A stretch of 64,000 nucleotides of DNA from Corinectria fuckeliana (Eukaryota > Ascomycota > Sordariomycetes > Hypocreales > Nectriaceae), in assembly GCA_019137255.1 (NCBI GenBank), contig WPDH01000187.1:62001-126000 (forward strand). Reading direction: 5' to 3'. Both the position numbers and the translations under genes were made by a program. Of this stretch, positions 46,104-59,660 are shown piece by piece; within the stretch, counting starts at the first letter, position 1; each line of letters starts with the position of its first letter. Under the pieces are notes generated by a model. It made no database searches. It saw only the letters and a list, made by a program, of their open reading frames with translations, and was not told the origin of the DNA.

Positions 46104-49100
46104 ATGTGCAGCAAGGGAGAATAGGGTCCGAGGCGTCGGAGAGGGCTCCAGACGATGAGTCGCAAAGCTGTTGCTGGCACTGGTCCTGTAGGCCCTGGAA
46201 GTCGTGTTGGGATGAGCCCTAGGCGTCGGCGCTGTAGCTGCCGCAGTGGCCGTCCAATCCAGCGACAAGGATTATGGCCCCAGCGAAGCCGGCTTGCTGG
46301 GTGGGTGCAGTGGGCCGCAGGGGGCGACTGCAGGTGGGTTCCAGTGGGCTCCAGTGGACCACCAGAGTGGTGAGTCGTGGAGACGGGGCTCCAGGTCAGG
46401 TTTGTTGTTTTGGCGTGCTGTCTGTCACTCCTGGATCCAGCACTCTACAGCTCGAGGACGTCAGTGGACGGCCTGTGGGGGAGGTGGTGGTGCTTAGGAG
46501 GGTGGCCCAGGGTGCGTTTGGTGGCGCTTTCGGGGCTTTCGGGGCGCTTCTCGGTGCTGTTTCTGGTGGCCGTCTGCAGCTCAAGATGGAGAGTGGAGGG
46601 CTGTACCTAGCGTGGCGCTTGGTCGGAGGTGCCGCCGCTTGGTGGGGATGGACGAAAGAGGAGAGGACCCTGAAGGGTGTTGGTAGGGTGGGATCTGTGG
46701 GTAGGGCTTGGCCGGAGACCAGCTTGTAAGTTTGTTGAAAGTGAGGAGAAGAGAGAGGGGGTGGTGGTGGTGTTGAGGCGCGAGGGTTGATGAGATGATG
46801 GTTGGTATGGTTGAGTGTTGAAACCGGTAGAGATCCGGACCCTTGTATAATCGTCTCGATGTCGGTATGCGTACTTTGTGTAATGCGTTGTTCGCGTCGT
46901 GTCCGTCAGGCTGGCTGGCTGTGCAGTCTTGTCTTCCTGTCTCTGACCGTAATACTTGGCATACGTATGTAGGCTCCGTAGGATGGATGCAGTGATGATC
47001 TTTTCTGGTCGGTCGTGTCGAGTTGGAATACGTCACCAGCTGATTCAGGCTATGCTGTTCAGGTCCTATGCAGGTCAAGCCAGAGGCAGCCTGTATTATA
47101 GTGGTCGCGTCGAGACGCCCATCGAGGCGGTTGCTCGGGTGTTTGGTTGCCCTGACGGGGGTGCTCGTCCTGGTCAGGAGAGCGACGAGGCAGAGTGAGG
47201 TGATGTTGGGTGGTCCGTGGTTGCTTGTCGCGCGGTTGGACGTGGGTGACGATAGATAGTGAGCCCAAGTGTAATAAAGTGGAATATACCAGAGCCTTGT
47301 CGCGGTGGAGAGCTCCCAGCTTTCTAGATATCCGCTTGGTCGAGGTAAGGGGACGTGGTCGACTTGTATTCAAGGTTGCCGACAAAGCCTGACCGGCCCA
47401 ATACCTACCGAGCTCTATCCACCATCCGCATCACCCACCACCACCACCATACCTGGCCTTCCTCGCTATCTTCCTGCCTAGTCCCGTGGCACTTCGCCCG
47501 TGCTTGCTGGGCGCGCCGCGTGGTTAAAGTGTGTGTCTGAGTGTGTGGGCGGGTGATGGCGATGGTGATGGTGAAGGTGATACATGTGCGATACAACTCT
47601 CGTCTAGAGCTTGCTGCCATCGGCCTGCCTCTCCGTCCAACTTACATCATTGTACATCCCCGGTCCTACCTCCGTACATTGCACCTCCCGTACTGGCGGC
47701 GTCGTGTGTGTGTGAATTACCCTTACTTTACTTTCCAGGGACATGCTCGAGGTGCCGCAGACACCGTATTCGTACATGTTGGCGCTTGAGATTGAGGGGT
47801 GCGAAGGTCCCAGATATTTCTCCCTCCCAAGATCCGCCTTCCGAGAGTCCCAAGATCCAAGGATGTTCTACCCGCCGGGCCCTAGTCCCTCCCACCTTCG
47901 TAGCATGGACCGTATATCCCATTTCCAAGTTATGGCATGGCATGTTCATGCTATGGCACGGTCTGACACGGCATCAAGAAGCCCTGGGCAACGCAAGCCT
48001 TCCTCCGCCGCCCGTCGGGTTCGCCCCGTGTAAGCCGGTGCCCAGAGGCCCTGGTGTTCAGGGTTTTGGATTCGCTGCCTGTGTTGTCCTCAGGGCTGGC
48101 GGATTCCCAGTGCATTTGCCTTCACCGCGGTGGCGCGGAATGAGCCCATCCAGCATTGGCTAGCTCCCACACGCCGAGCATTCACTGGGCAGTGGCCACC
48201 GGATCCCGCTAAACTCACCGAGATGCTCGCCGTGGCACCCTCGCCAAGTCTTCGTTTGTCTCCGTCTCCTCTCGCTTCCGGGCATTGGGGACTTGGGTGC
48301 ATGGTAGGAGCATGGCTCGGCACTGATCATCATTTCCACTGGCCGCCCTCCGTATCGAGCCTTCGTTACGAATGCCGCCCCCACGACATACGATGCGCAA
48401 ACGCAAACGCTGTCAAAGCCTCCAGGCGGAAACCAGGCAAAGGCGAGGCGAAGGGATGCTGCAGGCAGGGCGGGCAGGGCGGGCACTCAATCCAGTCAGG
48501 CTGGCAATCTGTTCGCAGGACCTAATGCAAATGCAGCCAGGACATCTTATGCCCATCACCAACGGAGATCCATCCCCCATCGCTCCCCCTTTAGGCTAGG
48601 TAGAAGGGCAGCTGGCATCGTCTAGGCCACATCGAGTCAAGGAGATGTGGCTCTCTCTCTCCAAAAGCCTGCACGCTACTGCGGCCCCTCAGGACCTTCT
48701 TTTTAGGACATCGAAGCGCCCAAGCCCTCCCCACGAAACATCTTCAAACCAAAAGAATCATCCTCCAGCGGGCTCCGATTTCGCCGCTACGAGAGGGGGA
48801 CAAGAAAAGTCAAAAGGGGGAAAATACCCCCCCCTCCCCCACTCCCGCGCCAGCATCCGTTCACGGCTAAAATTACTTCTGACTTATTCGTAACATAAAG
48901 GCTTGAAGAGCCTTGGCCCATGGCGCATGGCAGGCTGTGGCCGCTACTCTGAGTCACGCTCGGTGAGCTCAGACAAAGCTGAGGCGGGCAGAACGTCAAC
49001 GGCGGCAAGCTTCTAGCATTGCCTGTCCACATTGCCCGTCAACCGTGGCTTGTAAACGTCCCCTCGTAATTAATCAGTGAGCTGGCCTGCCGCGCTGGGC

Positions 49101-51938
49101 CTGCCTCCCTGTCTTCCATATCTCCCGGAGCGCTGCCCTGGGCTGTCGTTCGAGAAAGGCATTGAAGTCTGTGGCAACCATGCGAGTCTGATGAGTCCCG
49201 GGTGCCTCGAAGCTGTCGTCTCAGCCTAAAATAAACCAAATTAAGGAAAATACGAATTGAGCCACTGTCTCGGCCTTGTTGTTGCCGTCTGGCTTTCCTT
49301 GCTTCTGTGGGACGTGTTCTGACATGACGCTGGAACATCAGTTGTCAATTTCGATACTTCGAGGTACGGTGCGAAGTACAGTCCATGTTTAGAGACGGGA
49401 GTAGTTCCGATAGGCTCATGCATTCGCTTTGATTTAATCCCTTGATTTGGAGGAGCTGACCGTCATGTGAGATATTCTGCGTAATATGTAATATGTAAGA
49501 AAGGCGCACGCGTATTATAATTACTGACAGTTGTGACTCGTGAGCGATTGTCAGCAGCAATGACATGCAGGACGCCTCTATATGAATTCTCCGACGGCTG
49601 AGACTCTTCTCACCTTGCCTTGTCGTCCTATATTCTACGTATGATGTATTCAGTTATCTCCCATATTCATAATTAGCTGGACGATCCGTCGTTGCTCCTC
49701 GATTCGCCGACATGTCCCAATTTTCCCATCCAGACCGAATCGATACATGGCTTGTGAGAGATCACTAGTGGGACTCAATGTTTAATAGTCTGCTGGTGAG
49801 AATCCGACGAACTAGCGTCGATGATTCAGCTCAAGTTTCCCTACTCCGAAGTGATAGGACTTAGAGTCATTCAGACCAAGTACAGTACGGTCTTGGTAGA
49901 CTGCGAGTAACATCGGCGGACATGAAGTGCGTAGCAGCTCAACGTCGGCGAGTGACTAGCCTTAGTCCTTCAATGCCATATATTGGTGTCGCGAAACTCC
50001 CAATTGCATCGGGCCATCAAATTCGGCCATGCGGTTTCGGAAGCTCACTTGGGCTTCAATGCCCGGAACCCCCACCACATACTATGTACATCTTATCTAC
50101 CTCTTCCCCATTCTCTTCACATGCCAGCCTCCCACATTATTCTGTCGGATTTGGGGGGTCGCCGGCGAGACGACACCAGATGCGGTGCGGGGAATGAAGG
50201 CTGCTGCAGGGTTCAACGGAGATGCCCAAATCAAGGCAAAGAATTCATCCCAACTCTCCAGACTCCCGACTCTAGCGCCCATACCAATATACTATGTAGA
50301 AGAGCCAGCCAGGGCTCGAAATCTGACGGGGAGGGCGGGGTTGCCTATGACCTGTTTCCTTTGGAGCCGGAGTTGGAGGCCGAGGTGTAGGGTGAGCTTG
50401 GCCACCACGAAGTCCTACTTAGTTGCGCATCCCACGTGGGAGCAACGATACGTACCAGGTTGCCAAACAAGCTTATTGCATGTCGGAAAGCACGATCATA
50501 ACACTTTGCCATTTGTCGCATGTGCGGATTCGTAATGCTGAAATGAGACAATGAGTAATGCCTTGGTGGGGTGAGGACACTATAGGATCATGGCGGCGAA
50601 GTGATGCCCAACTCTCATCAAGGCGGGGTTGGGTCTGAGAGATTGTGTTCTCACGCCGTCAACACGTCGTCTGCGGCAAGCCCACCAGCCAAGACGCTCT
50701 ATCGTGGGACGCTAGAGAGGTTGATACAAAAGCTAGGTAGTAATCCAGGCATGCTGAGGTTCATTGTGACAGTAATTATCTGTGACTCAGGACTTTAGCA
50801 TCAGTCCTTTTCAAGGTCTGTGGCTCAATCGGAGACCCACAGTCCCTGCGCGTTCTCAGCCACACACGGTTGCTGCCGGCACTGACGCCACATTATCCAC
50901 TGGAGAGAAACCATCACCAACTTCAGATATTCATCAACCGGCGGACAGGTGTGTACAGTGCAAGGACGCCGCCCCGGATCCCGTGCTTAGTCCTCCACGG
51001 TTGCTGTTCTGTAATTCACTACAGAAACAACGACTGTCGAGGCAACGGGCATTCACGGAAGGCTGAATTGCGATCCTTGAGAGTTTGTTTAAGCAGGCGC
51101 TCGTTGGCGTCGACTGTGGCACTGTGAAGTTGCATTCCACTTCATTCTCAAAGCGGCCGGTCACGCGCATTTGAAGCCTGAGCTCCGCTGTCAAGTCTTG
51201 TGTTGGTTTTCGGCAATCAGTCGGGTCTCCGCCTTGCCAGCTGGCGATTCTTTGACCGTTTCTGACTGCCAGCTGCCGGGCACTGTCAACCCTAAGGATA
51301 AAGGTGCTTGATTCGTTCTGCAACTCGCAACCCTTTCCTCAACTCCACAAAAACAACAACACTCCTTGATGCTCGACTTCCTAGAGACTGGGGCATTGTA
51401 AAGCTCACTGACTACTAAGTTTTCACTCGAGGTCGCGCCTTTCTCTCGCATGAAAAGAGGTCAACGAGAGATCGATACTTGCCTCTAGGGTGGAGCTCAC
51501 GTCACGAGCGCCATCACTCGACAGTGCCCGTTGAGGCCAAAAGCCACCTAGGTCGCTCTTGAAAGACTCAGCACGGGAGGCAGTAGGCTTGACTGGTGCC
51601 TTCCGTCTTGCGGCTACACTCGCTTTCGTCGCAATACAACTTGAGCAATCCATTTCCCGACTTCCCCCTCCGCAGTTCATCTTTCCTCAACTCGATTCTT
51701 ACAACTTGCTCGCCCGACGCACTCCCTTTTCTCCCATTTCCTCATCTTGACCACCTGGCTGTGTGTGGACCGCAGATTAGGGCGCCCCCCTCTTGTACTT
51801 TGCATCCAACAACTGGGTGCTATTCCCGAGGAGTCGTGAGTCTCGAGCCATGCACAAAATCATATCTGGATGCATGACTTACGATGCTATAAACAGCCTG
51901 GTTGACCCGGTAGCAGACCGTCGTTTCATCACGGCAAG
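46104..51938. other. 5.8 kb without a supported gene
   Basis: The left part is the upstream region of the phosphofructokinase-2 gene. Open frames up to 210 codons (47531-48163) are Ser/Pro/Arg-rich, overlap on both strands and have no motif. Short CACCAC and GGTGAT runs occur at about 47435-47580. The last ~500 bp (51.4-51.9 kb) are C/T-rich and probably the leader of TAD3. Non-coding RNA genes cannot be excluded by eye. Confidence 0.45.
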
Positions 51939-53307
51939 ATGACAACATCTGAAGCTTCTGGCGTGTCTACGCCCGCCCAAGAGCCAGCATATACATGCCA
52001 GTCGACCAAGCCCGAGGTTCGCGGCCCTTGTGTGATCGCTCCCAACCCTCTAGTCGATGACTTGAACCCGAAACACCTTCGACGTGGCGTATTGATTCCG
52101 CTCAAGACCACCCAGGAGGTTCGGCAAGACCATGTGATTGTACAGGCCTGGATTACCAGGGCACCCACCAAGCAGGCCAACGAGGTCATCACGTTCGTTT
52201 GCCCCAAATCGCTTCTCAAACGCAGACGTACCTGCAACCCACTAACGACGACACAACTAACTTACTCCCAGGGCCCTGCGCAACATGCGACCTGATGCTA
52301 GTGCTAATCCCCTACCTCATCTTCGCAGATGCGCCAAACCTGCCGATCTTCCTGCCCACTTGAAGACTCAGTTCATGAATGACACCCCAGCTGGTCGCCA
52401 GATCCACACTGCAAAGTCGACTTGGATCTACATTATTGTCGGAGAGGTCAAGGATTTTGCTCGAGAAGACCTTGTCAATGCCATGGTTGGTATTGAAGGA
52501 CTCGAGAAAGATCTGTTCATATCCACAATCTCCATCCCCCTTCTGGCACCCACGTCACAAGTTCAAGCAGCAATGTGGTCCTCGCAATTCTGGCCAACAG
52601 TTTACCGCAAGAATAACCCTCTCGGTCCTCACCCTAGCATAGTGGCTCGCGGGACGGATGAAGTCAAGGAAGATGCCTCGCTTTGGATGGTGCTGGCACA
52701 CCGTGTTGCTCTCCAAGCCAAGGAAGCCGGAATTGGCGAAGCAATAGGGGCCGTCATCGTCCAGAGAGACGAAGGCAAAGCAGAACTCGTCGGCCTCGCC
52801 GGAGACGCTCGCTGGCATCAGGAGTCTAGCAACGACCTGTTTGGCTCGAGCAACCCCATGACGCATTGTGTTCTCCGGGCCATCAGCATGGTTGCCCAGA
52901 AGCTGGTTCGACACGAACGACGCATGGCAGATCTTCCCGTCAACGTCCCGAACATCGACTACGACGCATTCCAAGATGCTCCCCTGATTGAGCTGGAGAG
53001 GATATGCGCTGAGCAAGATCACCCGAATAAGGACGGCTACTTGTGCCACGGGTTAGAGCTCTACGTCACCCACGAGCCCTGTGTCGCCTGCTCTATGGGG
53101 ATTCTCCATTCTCGTATGGGAAGGGCGGTCTTCTGCAACCACATGCCTCGCAGCGGAGGACTGAGCTCAGATGATCGTCCTGATGGAGGTGGACGAGGGC
53201 TGGGACTCTTCTGGAGACGCGAGCTCAACTGGAGCTTAATGGCATGGGAATGGGAACGCGAGGGCGTTCCCGACCTGCCTCCTCTCGACCCCACCACTCA
53301 TGTTTAG
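51939..53307 (+). CDS. TAD3: tRNA adenosine deaminase subunit Tad3
   Basis: Two exons: 51939-52192 and 52272-53307, giving 429 residues; the 79-nt intron (GTTCGT..CAG) joins in phase 2 and yields ...NEVITALRNMRPDASA. The N-terminal half is the family-specific region (LPAHLKTQF, STWIYIIVGE). The C-terminal half is the cytidine/deoxycytidylate deaminase fold. The zinc motif is HCV (His283, Val285) in place of the catalytic HAE, and EPCVACSMGILHSRMGRAVF provides Cys355 and Cys358. Replacement of the catalytic Glu by Val is the known hallmark of Tad3, the non-catalytic partner of Tad2. The heterodimer converts A34 to inosine in the wobble position of tRNAs. Confidence 0.93.
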
Positions 53308-53735
53308 GATTACCACCTCCGAGGTCCATACGAGACTCGTTCGTTCCCGAGCACCAGGCTGGGAGCCGGGCGCAACAAGACGGCGACACGAGAGCAGTTA
53401 CAGAAGATTGATACATTGCTAGACGCAATCCGACGTTGGCCGACGCACATGGCGACAGGCCACGAAGAGACGGATGTCCTCCAATGCCCGACAAGGGGTA
53501 CTATTCTGGTCTACCAGCAGCTGGAGCATTGGTTCGAGGACATGCAGAGGGTTTAGATAGGCCTCTGTGCTCCGGGAGAAGGGATGGAATTGGGGCGTGG
53601 TCGATGTGTAACAATAGCTTGGGCAGAGCATGCATAGGAGCAAAGCATCGGCCTCATGCGAGAAGTGACGTATCAAACAGTTTTCTAGCTTGGAAGGAAA
53701 GGTACCAGGGAATCCTATTGCTAGACATCCTGTGC

Positions 53736-53766
53736 AATGTGCAATGTGCAATGTGCAATGTGCAAG
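53736..53766. repeat. GTGCAAT heptamer tandem repeat
   Basis: About four perfect copies of a 7-bp unit. Confidence 0.9.
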
Positions 53767-54414
53767 GAATCGTGTGCAGACAAAGAATGACGGGTCTCTT
53801 CGAATTGCGGTTGTGATTCTTTGAATTGCAGCGAGTTGCAGTAATTAATGTGGGCATGGGACCCCTGGTTCGTTTTGGCTGGCTCCAGCTGCCCCTCCTT
53901 GTTGGGTGGCTCAGATCACGGTGAAGTTTGGCCTCCCCTCCCCTAGTACGCGACATCTCCAGCACCAGCAGCGCCCAGCACCTCCCTGCTTCTTTGCCTT
54001 GCCTCGCCTTGCCTTTGCCTTGCACGCCAACGCTCACGCCGACGTCCCAGGTCGACAAAGAAACAGAAGGGAGCCAGCGCAGGGCTTTATACAGCCGCAG
54101 TGAACGCTCTTTGTTTTTGCACCCGCCATGCGGCTCCTTTGACTCTTTGGCCGCCGCATTCAGCCCCAAGCGACCGTCGCCAACGACGTCTCCAACTGCT
54201 CCCGCAGCCTCGCCATTCAGGGACTCCAGCAGCCCCTCGCCGACCGCCCTGGCCAGTCCGCTGGCTTTATAACCTCCGCGGCGCCAGTTTGGGCGCAGTA
54301 CCATGGGGCAAGCCCTCCCGACCTCTCCATCACCAACTCCCTCCACTTCTCCAAAGCTCTTCGCCCTGCCGACCTCGGTTACGGGCTGAAGCTCCAACCC
54401 CAAATCCAGCACGA

Positions 54415-54440
54415 CTACGTCTACGTCTACGTCTACGTCG
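54415..54440. repeat. CTACGT hexamer repeat next to a start codon
   Basis: About four copies of CTACGT end 3 bp before the RNase H ATG, so they lie in its 5' leader. Confidence 0.8.
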
Positions 54441-54442
54441 AG

Positions 54443-55488
54443 ATGAACAACAAGCGAGCAGCCACCGGGGCGACCCCCGGCTCGTCCAAGAAGCGCAAGG
54501 TGGAAGACAAGCAAAAGTTCTACGCCGTCAAGGCTGGGTTTCAGCCGGGCGTCTACCTGACATACGCCGAGTGCCAAATGCAGACGGCGGGGTTCAGGGG
54601 AGCTGTGTGTGAGTAGATTCTTTGCACTTTGCACTCGGAAAGGACCAACATGGAATGTTGGGCAAACAGCTGACGTCCGGTGCGTGCATAGTCAAGTCGT
54701 TTACGTCGGTAGCCGATGCTCAGGATTTCGTGGCCGGCAAGAAGGTCAACCCAAGCTCCGACGAGCCGGAAAAGTTCTACGCCGTGGCGGTAGGCAGCCC
54801 GACAGGTATCTACACGGACTGGACAGACGCTTCGGAAGCTATCAAGGGCGTCAAGGGACCCAAGTACAAGCGGTTCGCGACACGGCAAGAAGCCGTGGAA
54901 TACATCCGGAAGTTTGGCAACCAAGATGCCATTGAGGCCTTGGGGGAGATTGCTGTCGAACCAATCCCCGAGCCTCCCGCGAAGAAAGCCAAGCCGACCC
55001 GGAAGGCCGACCCCGCGAAGACAGGGCCCCAGGAGGACATCCTCAAGATCTACACAGACGGCAGCAGTCTGGCCAACGGCAAAAAGGAATCACGGGCAGG
55101 GCTGGGCGTCTTCTTCGGCAACGGCGACCCACGCAACTTGTCGGAGAAACTACCGGGCGAGCCACAGACGAACCAGCGGGCCGAGCTGATGGCTATCCTA
55201 CGAGCGTTGGAGATTGCTCCGCTGGAGCAGACGGTGCAGATCTTCACCGACAGCCAATACTCCATCAACTGCGTAACGCAGTGGGCGCTGAGCTGGGACC
55301 GCAAAGGCTGGAAAACTGCGACGGGCGGGGACGTCAAGAACCAGGACATTATCCGCGACGTGCTGGCTAGGATGACCGAGCGTACAAAGGCCGGCGCCAA
55401 CACCTATTACCAATGGGTTAAAGGGCACGCATCAGATCTCGGCAACGTGGCAGCAGACCGACTGGCGGTCCAAGGGGCTAGAATGTAA
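54443..55488 (+). CDS. Ribonuclease H1 with two hybrid-binding domains
   Basis: Two exons: 54443-54608 and 54692-55488, giving 320 residues. The donor GTGAGT at 54609 and acceptor TAG ending at 54691 join in phase 1 to give GFRGAVFKSFTSVADA, the expected end of the first domain. Residues 25-70 (KFYAVKAGFQPGVY..) and 83-130 (KFYAVAVGSPTGIY..) are two tandem RNA-DNA hybrid-binding domains. A Lys/Pro linker leads to the catalytic domain with YTDGSS (Asp178), QRAELMAI (Glu220), FTDSQYSI (Asp242), His301 and Asp311, so all active-site residues are present. A basic patch SKKRK at 15-19 may be a nuclear signal. The enzyme removes RNA from RNA-DNA hybrids. No mitochondrial presequence is evident from this start. 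Confidence 0.93.
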
Positions 55489-55607
55489 ACATGGCCTGGC
55501 TCTGATCGGAGAAGTGCCCTGAGCTACATCGACCCAGCTCGGTCTTCACCGAGACCGGGCTAGCTGTTCTAGACGGGAGGTAGTGGAGGAGTACATTTGG
55601 TTCGGAA

Positions 55608-55613
55608 AATAAA
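55608..55613 (+). terminator. Candidate polyadenylation signal of the RNase H gene
   Basis: AATAAA 120 bp after the stop codon of the RNase H gene. Confidence 0.4.
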
Positions 55614-58507
55614 GACCTGTCTGTGCCTTGAGATGGACGCGGCTGTGTATATTGCGGACCACACTGCAGGAAAGGGGGATGGTATCTCTTAACCAATATG
55701 TTTTTTCGTTAGCCTTGCTAGGGGCGTGGAGTCCTGTGTTGCATGTGTGGATATGGAGCTTTCTATCGAAGTACGGCTTCAACTATTGTCATTGGTCTCA
55801 TTCCTTCTCTCTGTTTTCTTGTTTCGTGATACCTACTCCGAGCATTTATTAATATACCTCCGACATGAGCCGAGATCGGACGACATCTTGGCCACAATAT
55901 GCAACAGAAACCGGAAAAGGGTTTGATGTCCCCTCCTCCATGAGGGACAAGATGCCTTTGTATTCGTAAGCGCCTATCCATGTTGGATAAGTGGGTTGGC
56001 GTAGTATGTGGCTTAGGTTGTGTAACTCGTCTTCTTCGTGCAGCTTCCCATGATACCGTCGTTTCCGGGATACATATCGTGGGCAATACGAGTGTGCTGT
56101 ACATGGACATTAGCCAGGAACGTGCATGTGCCTGCTAAACCATCTGCTTCGTACGTGCAGAGTGTGTGCTTGGAGGCGGCTGGCTTGGTTGTGTAACTGG
56201 GAAAGGGGAGTTAGGGAGTCGACATGTGATCAGGGAGATTTGGGGAAAGAGAATTAATTGATACGAGTACTATTGGGCCTCAGTAATGCTTCATCTTTAG
56301 TTGCATCATGGCCTTGCACTGATTACTTGTTCGGCATGTCTATTCGTCTGCAATATCGGGTAATCCACTATCCCGGCATGAACATGCGGAGACTCCGAGT
56401 CTTTAATGGCAGACATCGCCGGTCTGACTCGAGCATTGTGGCAACCCAAGCCTTGCCTGATATTACACGTTAGAAAGCGCGGTTCCTAGAACAGTTGCTC
56501 GTCCGTGGTCGCCACTTTGGTATTGAGAGTCGGAACTCGTTCGGGTCAGTATATCCGTAGCCTCAAATGTCAAGGCTAAGCACATAAATCTGGTCCCCGA
56601 AAATAGACTTTAAACTAGGTATCTATACCTACACAGGTAGGTAGGCAAGTTGTAGTAGTGACAGACCCCGAGAGGCGCCCTAGCACCGTGAGGTCGCATC
56701 TCGACGTCGGACCGGCGACCTGATGGCGCAAGACTTCCTGGGACCGGTGAGCCGGGCCAAGGACGGCCCGCATTGTCTAGATCGGCCGCGAGATCGGGGC
56801 AGAAGAGGCGATATGATCAACCCCGCGAGGCCGGCGGCGGCGCGGCGGAGGGAGGATGGACGTGGGGGTGGTGGCTTGGTCTCATAGAACTACCGTATGT
56901 GAGTGGCAGGAATGAGGTTTCTTTCTTCTGAATGATGACCAGGGATGCACCTTGAGAGATTTAATTTCAGGTCTGGGCCATGTACAACTCGGCTCTGTCG
57001 TAAGGGAGAAGGGACGGATAGCCGACGTCGTATCCTCGTGTCCGGACTGAGGCCGCCATGCACCGTAGACGGGTTTGGGAATGCCACCTGGAGTGGCGAC
57101 ACCACCACGAAAGATCGGGGATTGATGTCTCATTCTGCGTGTTTCGGTCACTCCCTTGCTTGCTGAGCTGGACAGGAGTGCATTTTGTGTGTTTGCCCGC
57201 ATATGTGCGTTATCCTGAGAGTTTTGAGGAGATGCCAGTGGAGGAACGAGAGCTAGGATCTGGGATCACCTACATCTTGCAGGAGGGTGGCGCGCGTGGC
57301 CACTTGGGACGATTGCGAGATACTGCAGGGCATGCCTCGGATGGCACTGGCAGGACAGGACAGGACCTGTAGGCAGAGGTGCTATGTTCAGGCCTTCAGA
57401 GTAGATTACTCTACAGATGCTTTGATGCTGAGTTGTTTTCTGCATGTACCTACTTCTGCGTGTCCAATGATGCGTATCAAAGACAACGAACCTAGATATA
57501 TGGTCGAACTATCGAGACACCACAGCAGGACTCCCAGGCATCGAGATATCAAGACGTGGCGCCAAGACATTGCGTAATCTGTCTTGATTACACCCGTAAC
57601 GAGTCACCCGCCTTATCAGAGTTCATCAGAGGAGAGAGCTTCGAGAACTGGCCTTCGGCAAGGTTACGCCACACGCCAACGGCCGTGCGTGATGGCTTTT
57701 TCGCCTATCTTGTCACTTTTGTTGAGATATTCTGTCAGAAAGAGGAGGAGGAGGAGGAAAAGAAAAAAAACAGGGAGAGAGAGACCTGCAGGAAGGCGGC
57801 GCCATGTCGGAACGCCCGCACGTCGTTGGAGGGGATGGCAGGATAAAAACGGGAACCCGGACGAACTGAGCCTGACGGTGCAGTTGATTGGCCGCGGTGA
57901 CGCCTTGCTGTGGCTTTTTGCGTGCCCTCCTCCCTTTTTCTCTTTGGAGGTTGGTCCTGGTGTCACGTGGGTAGACATGGGGGGTTACTTGTTTGCTTGC
58001 TGCGAGGAGCAGAGGAGGGGAGGGGAGGGCATGTTTGTGTGGCGGTTAACTACGCCGCATGGCTCTCGTGCAGATGTGGTTGCAGATGGAGGCTTTTCGA
58101 CAACCTGGAACGTCTAGAACACCCCAGTCTACTGTGCAAGACGGGAGGCAAGGGGGTGTTCCAAGGGGCATTGCCGTGTATTTGCAATTGAGGTGCTCTC
58201 GAGAAAAGAGACCTGCCTCCCTGACCTGCCTGGTTAGTCAAGGTCCCTTGGACCAAGAATGCAATGCAACTGTGACTCTTTATCTGTTACGCAGGTCACA
58301 TGTCGTTGATTGGGCTGAGAAGGCCATTGTCTTCTCAACGTTCCTCAAAATTGTCTCCAGCTTCCATGCCAGTTTAACAGCCCAGCCCCAGCCTAGTAAG
58401 CGCGTTTCGGGTACGACGGGAGCGAGGGCGATCCATCGTCGTCATCGGGACACTACTACTTATGTATGTAAGAGGGCACTACCAAGTTTGTTGGGCGTGG
58501 AGCCTGG

Positions 58508-58536
58508 AGCGAGAGAGAGAGAGAGAGAGAGAGAGT
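58508..58536. repeat. GA dinucleotide microsatellite
   Basis: About 14 GA units in non-coding DNA. Confidence 0.85.
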
Positions 58537-59660
58537 AAGGAAACAACCGGGGTAGAATGGAGGAGCTGTTTCCTGTCATCACCAGTGCAGAAGGGGCTGG
58601 GGCTGGGGTGTGTTTATGGCTTTTTGAGGCTGGTGCTGATCTAATCTAGCCCGCCGAGCAGGTTGTAATCTACATTGGATCTTTGCCCTGGCCTTACTGC
58701 GTTCCATGCTTACACCCGCTGGGAAGGGGGAGCAGCCTGGTTTGGCAGCGGCAGACGAAAGCACAACAGTCCATCTCCATGACGGCTGCAACTCTGCAGC
58801 AGCCAGGCAGGGCCGGGGATGTATAACCCAGATGCCCCGACCAGCGCGCGTGCGTAGGTAGGTAGGCAGGCGACCGCTGACGACTTCGGTATTTGAGGAG
58901 AGGACAGCTTGTTGGAGAGGGATTGGTTGTTTGTGATGGATGACCCCGGGATTTCCTCTCGAGCTGTTCCGCCGATGGCCGAAAGTCCGTGGCCGTTGGG
59001 GGAACATGGCATCCGAGTGCCAGGTTCGAGTAGGGCCCTAGCTCGAGGTACACACGTAGATCACCAACTGACCGCGTGATGTTTAGTTGCCAGCACCGTG
59101 GTAGAAACCGCTTAAGGAGCATGTTAGAACCCTGGGTAAGAGTCACAGGCTTAGCTAACTTGTTAGTGGTTGCGCAATAACCTCTTACATACATAGTAGT
59201 AGGTAGGTACTTGACTGGAAACGGTGTACGAAGTACGAATACTTCGCAGCTACCTTACTTCGTCGTCCCCCGCCCCCTCCCAATCGACCCTAGCAAATCG
59301 TCTCTCTCAAGCCCCCCTCGGGTCTCTCCACTAATTTGCTCGACTAGCTTGGATGAGTACCTAGGTACGTAGTAGTTAGTAGAGATGAGGAGAGTCACGG
59401 GCTCATCCACCACGAGGCGGCCATGATGAGCGAAAACGCCCGCCGCTTAGCTAGACTTCCTTAGGAAACAAGGTCTCCGCGATAAGCTTCTTGGTGCTGG
59501 ATGGGTTGTATGTACAAGCGATTTTCACGCTTCCGAGTCAATGCCAACGGTTGTCGCGTTAGATCAGCGTGTCAAGCCTGTCTGAATGAAGACCGCCAAG
59601 GACTCGGGAGAACTTGTTGGTCTTGAGCACCACCCCTCAGGTACCGACCGCCACACCAGG

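Larger units (their letters stand above)
53308..54442. other. Intergenic
   Basis: 3' side of TAD3 and the C/T-rich leader of the RNase H gene. It contains a GTGCAAT heptamer repeat and, just before the next ATG, a CTACGT hexamer repeat. Minus-strand frames here (up to 326 codons) run through both repeats and show no domain. Confidence 0.5.
55489..59660. other. 4.2 kb without a supported gene
   Basis: The RNase H 3' region is followed by sequence with many short overlapping frames, none convincing. TAGGTA/GTAGGTA tracts occur at 56620-56655, 58850-58870 and 59195-59240, and a GA run at 58508-58536. No gene, tRNA or transposon end is seen before 59661. Confidence 0.45.

Noticed and set aside
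47531..48163. 210-codon plus-strand frame in the 5.8 kb gene-free stretch
   Set aside because: Begins in a GAT/GGT repeat, contains irregular Cys and Pro without pattern, and has no splice partner or motif.
53654..54634. 326-codon minus-strand frame
   Set aside because: It runs through the heptamer and hexamer repeats and antisense to RNase H exon 1; the Val-Asp run comes from the CTACGT repeat. No homology is recognised.
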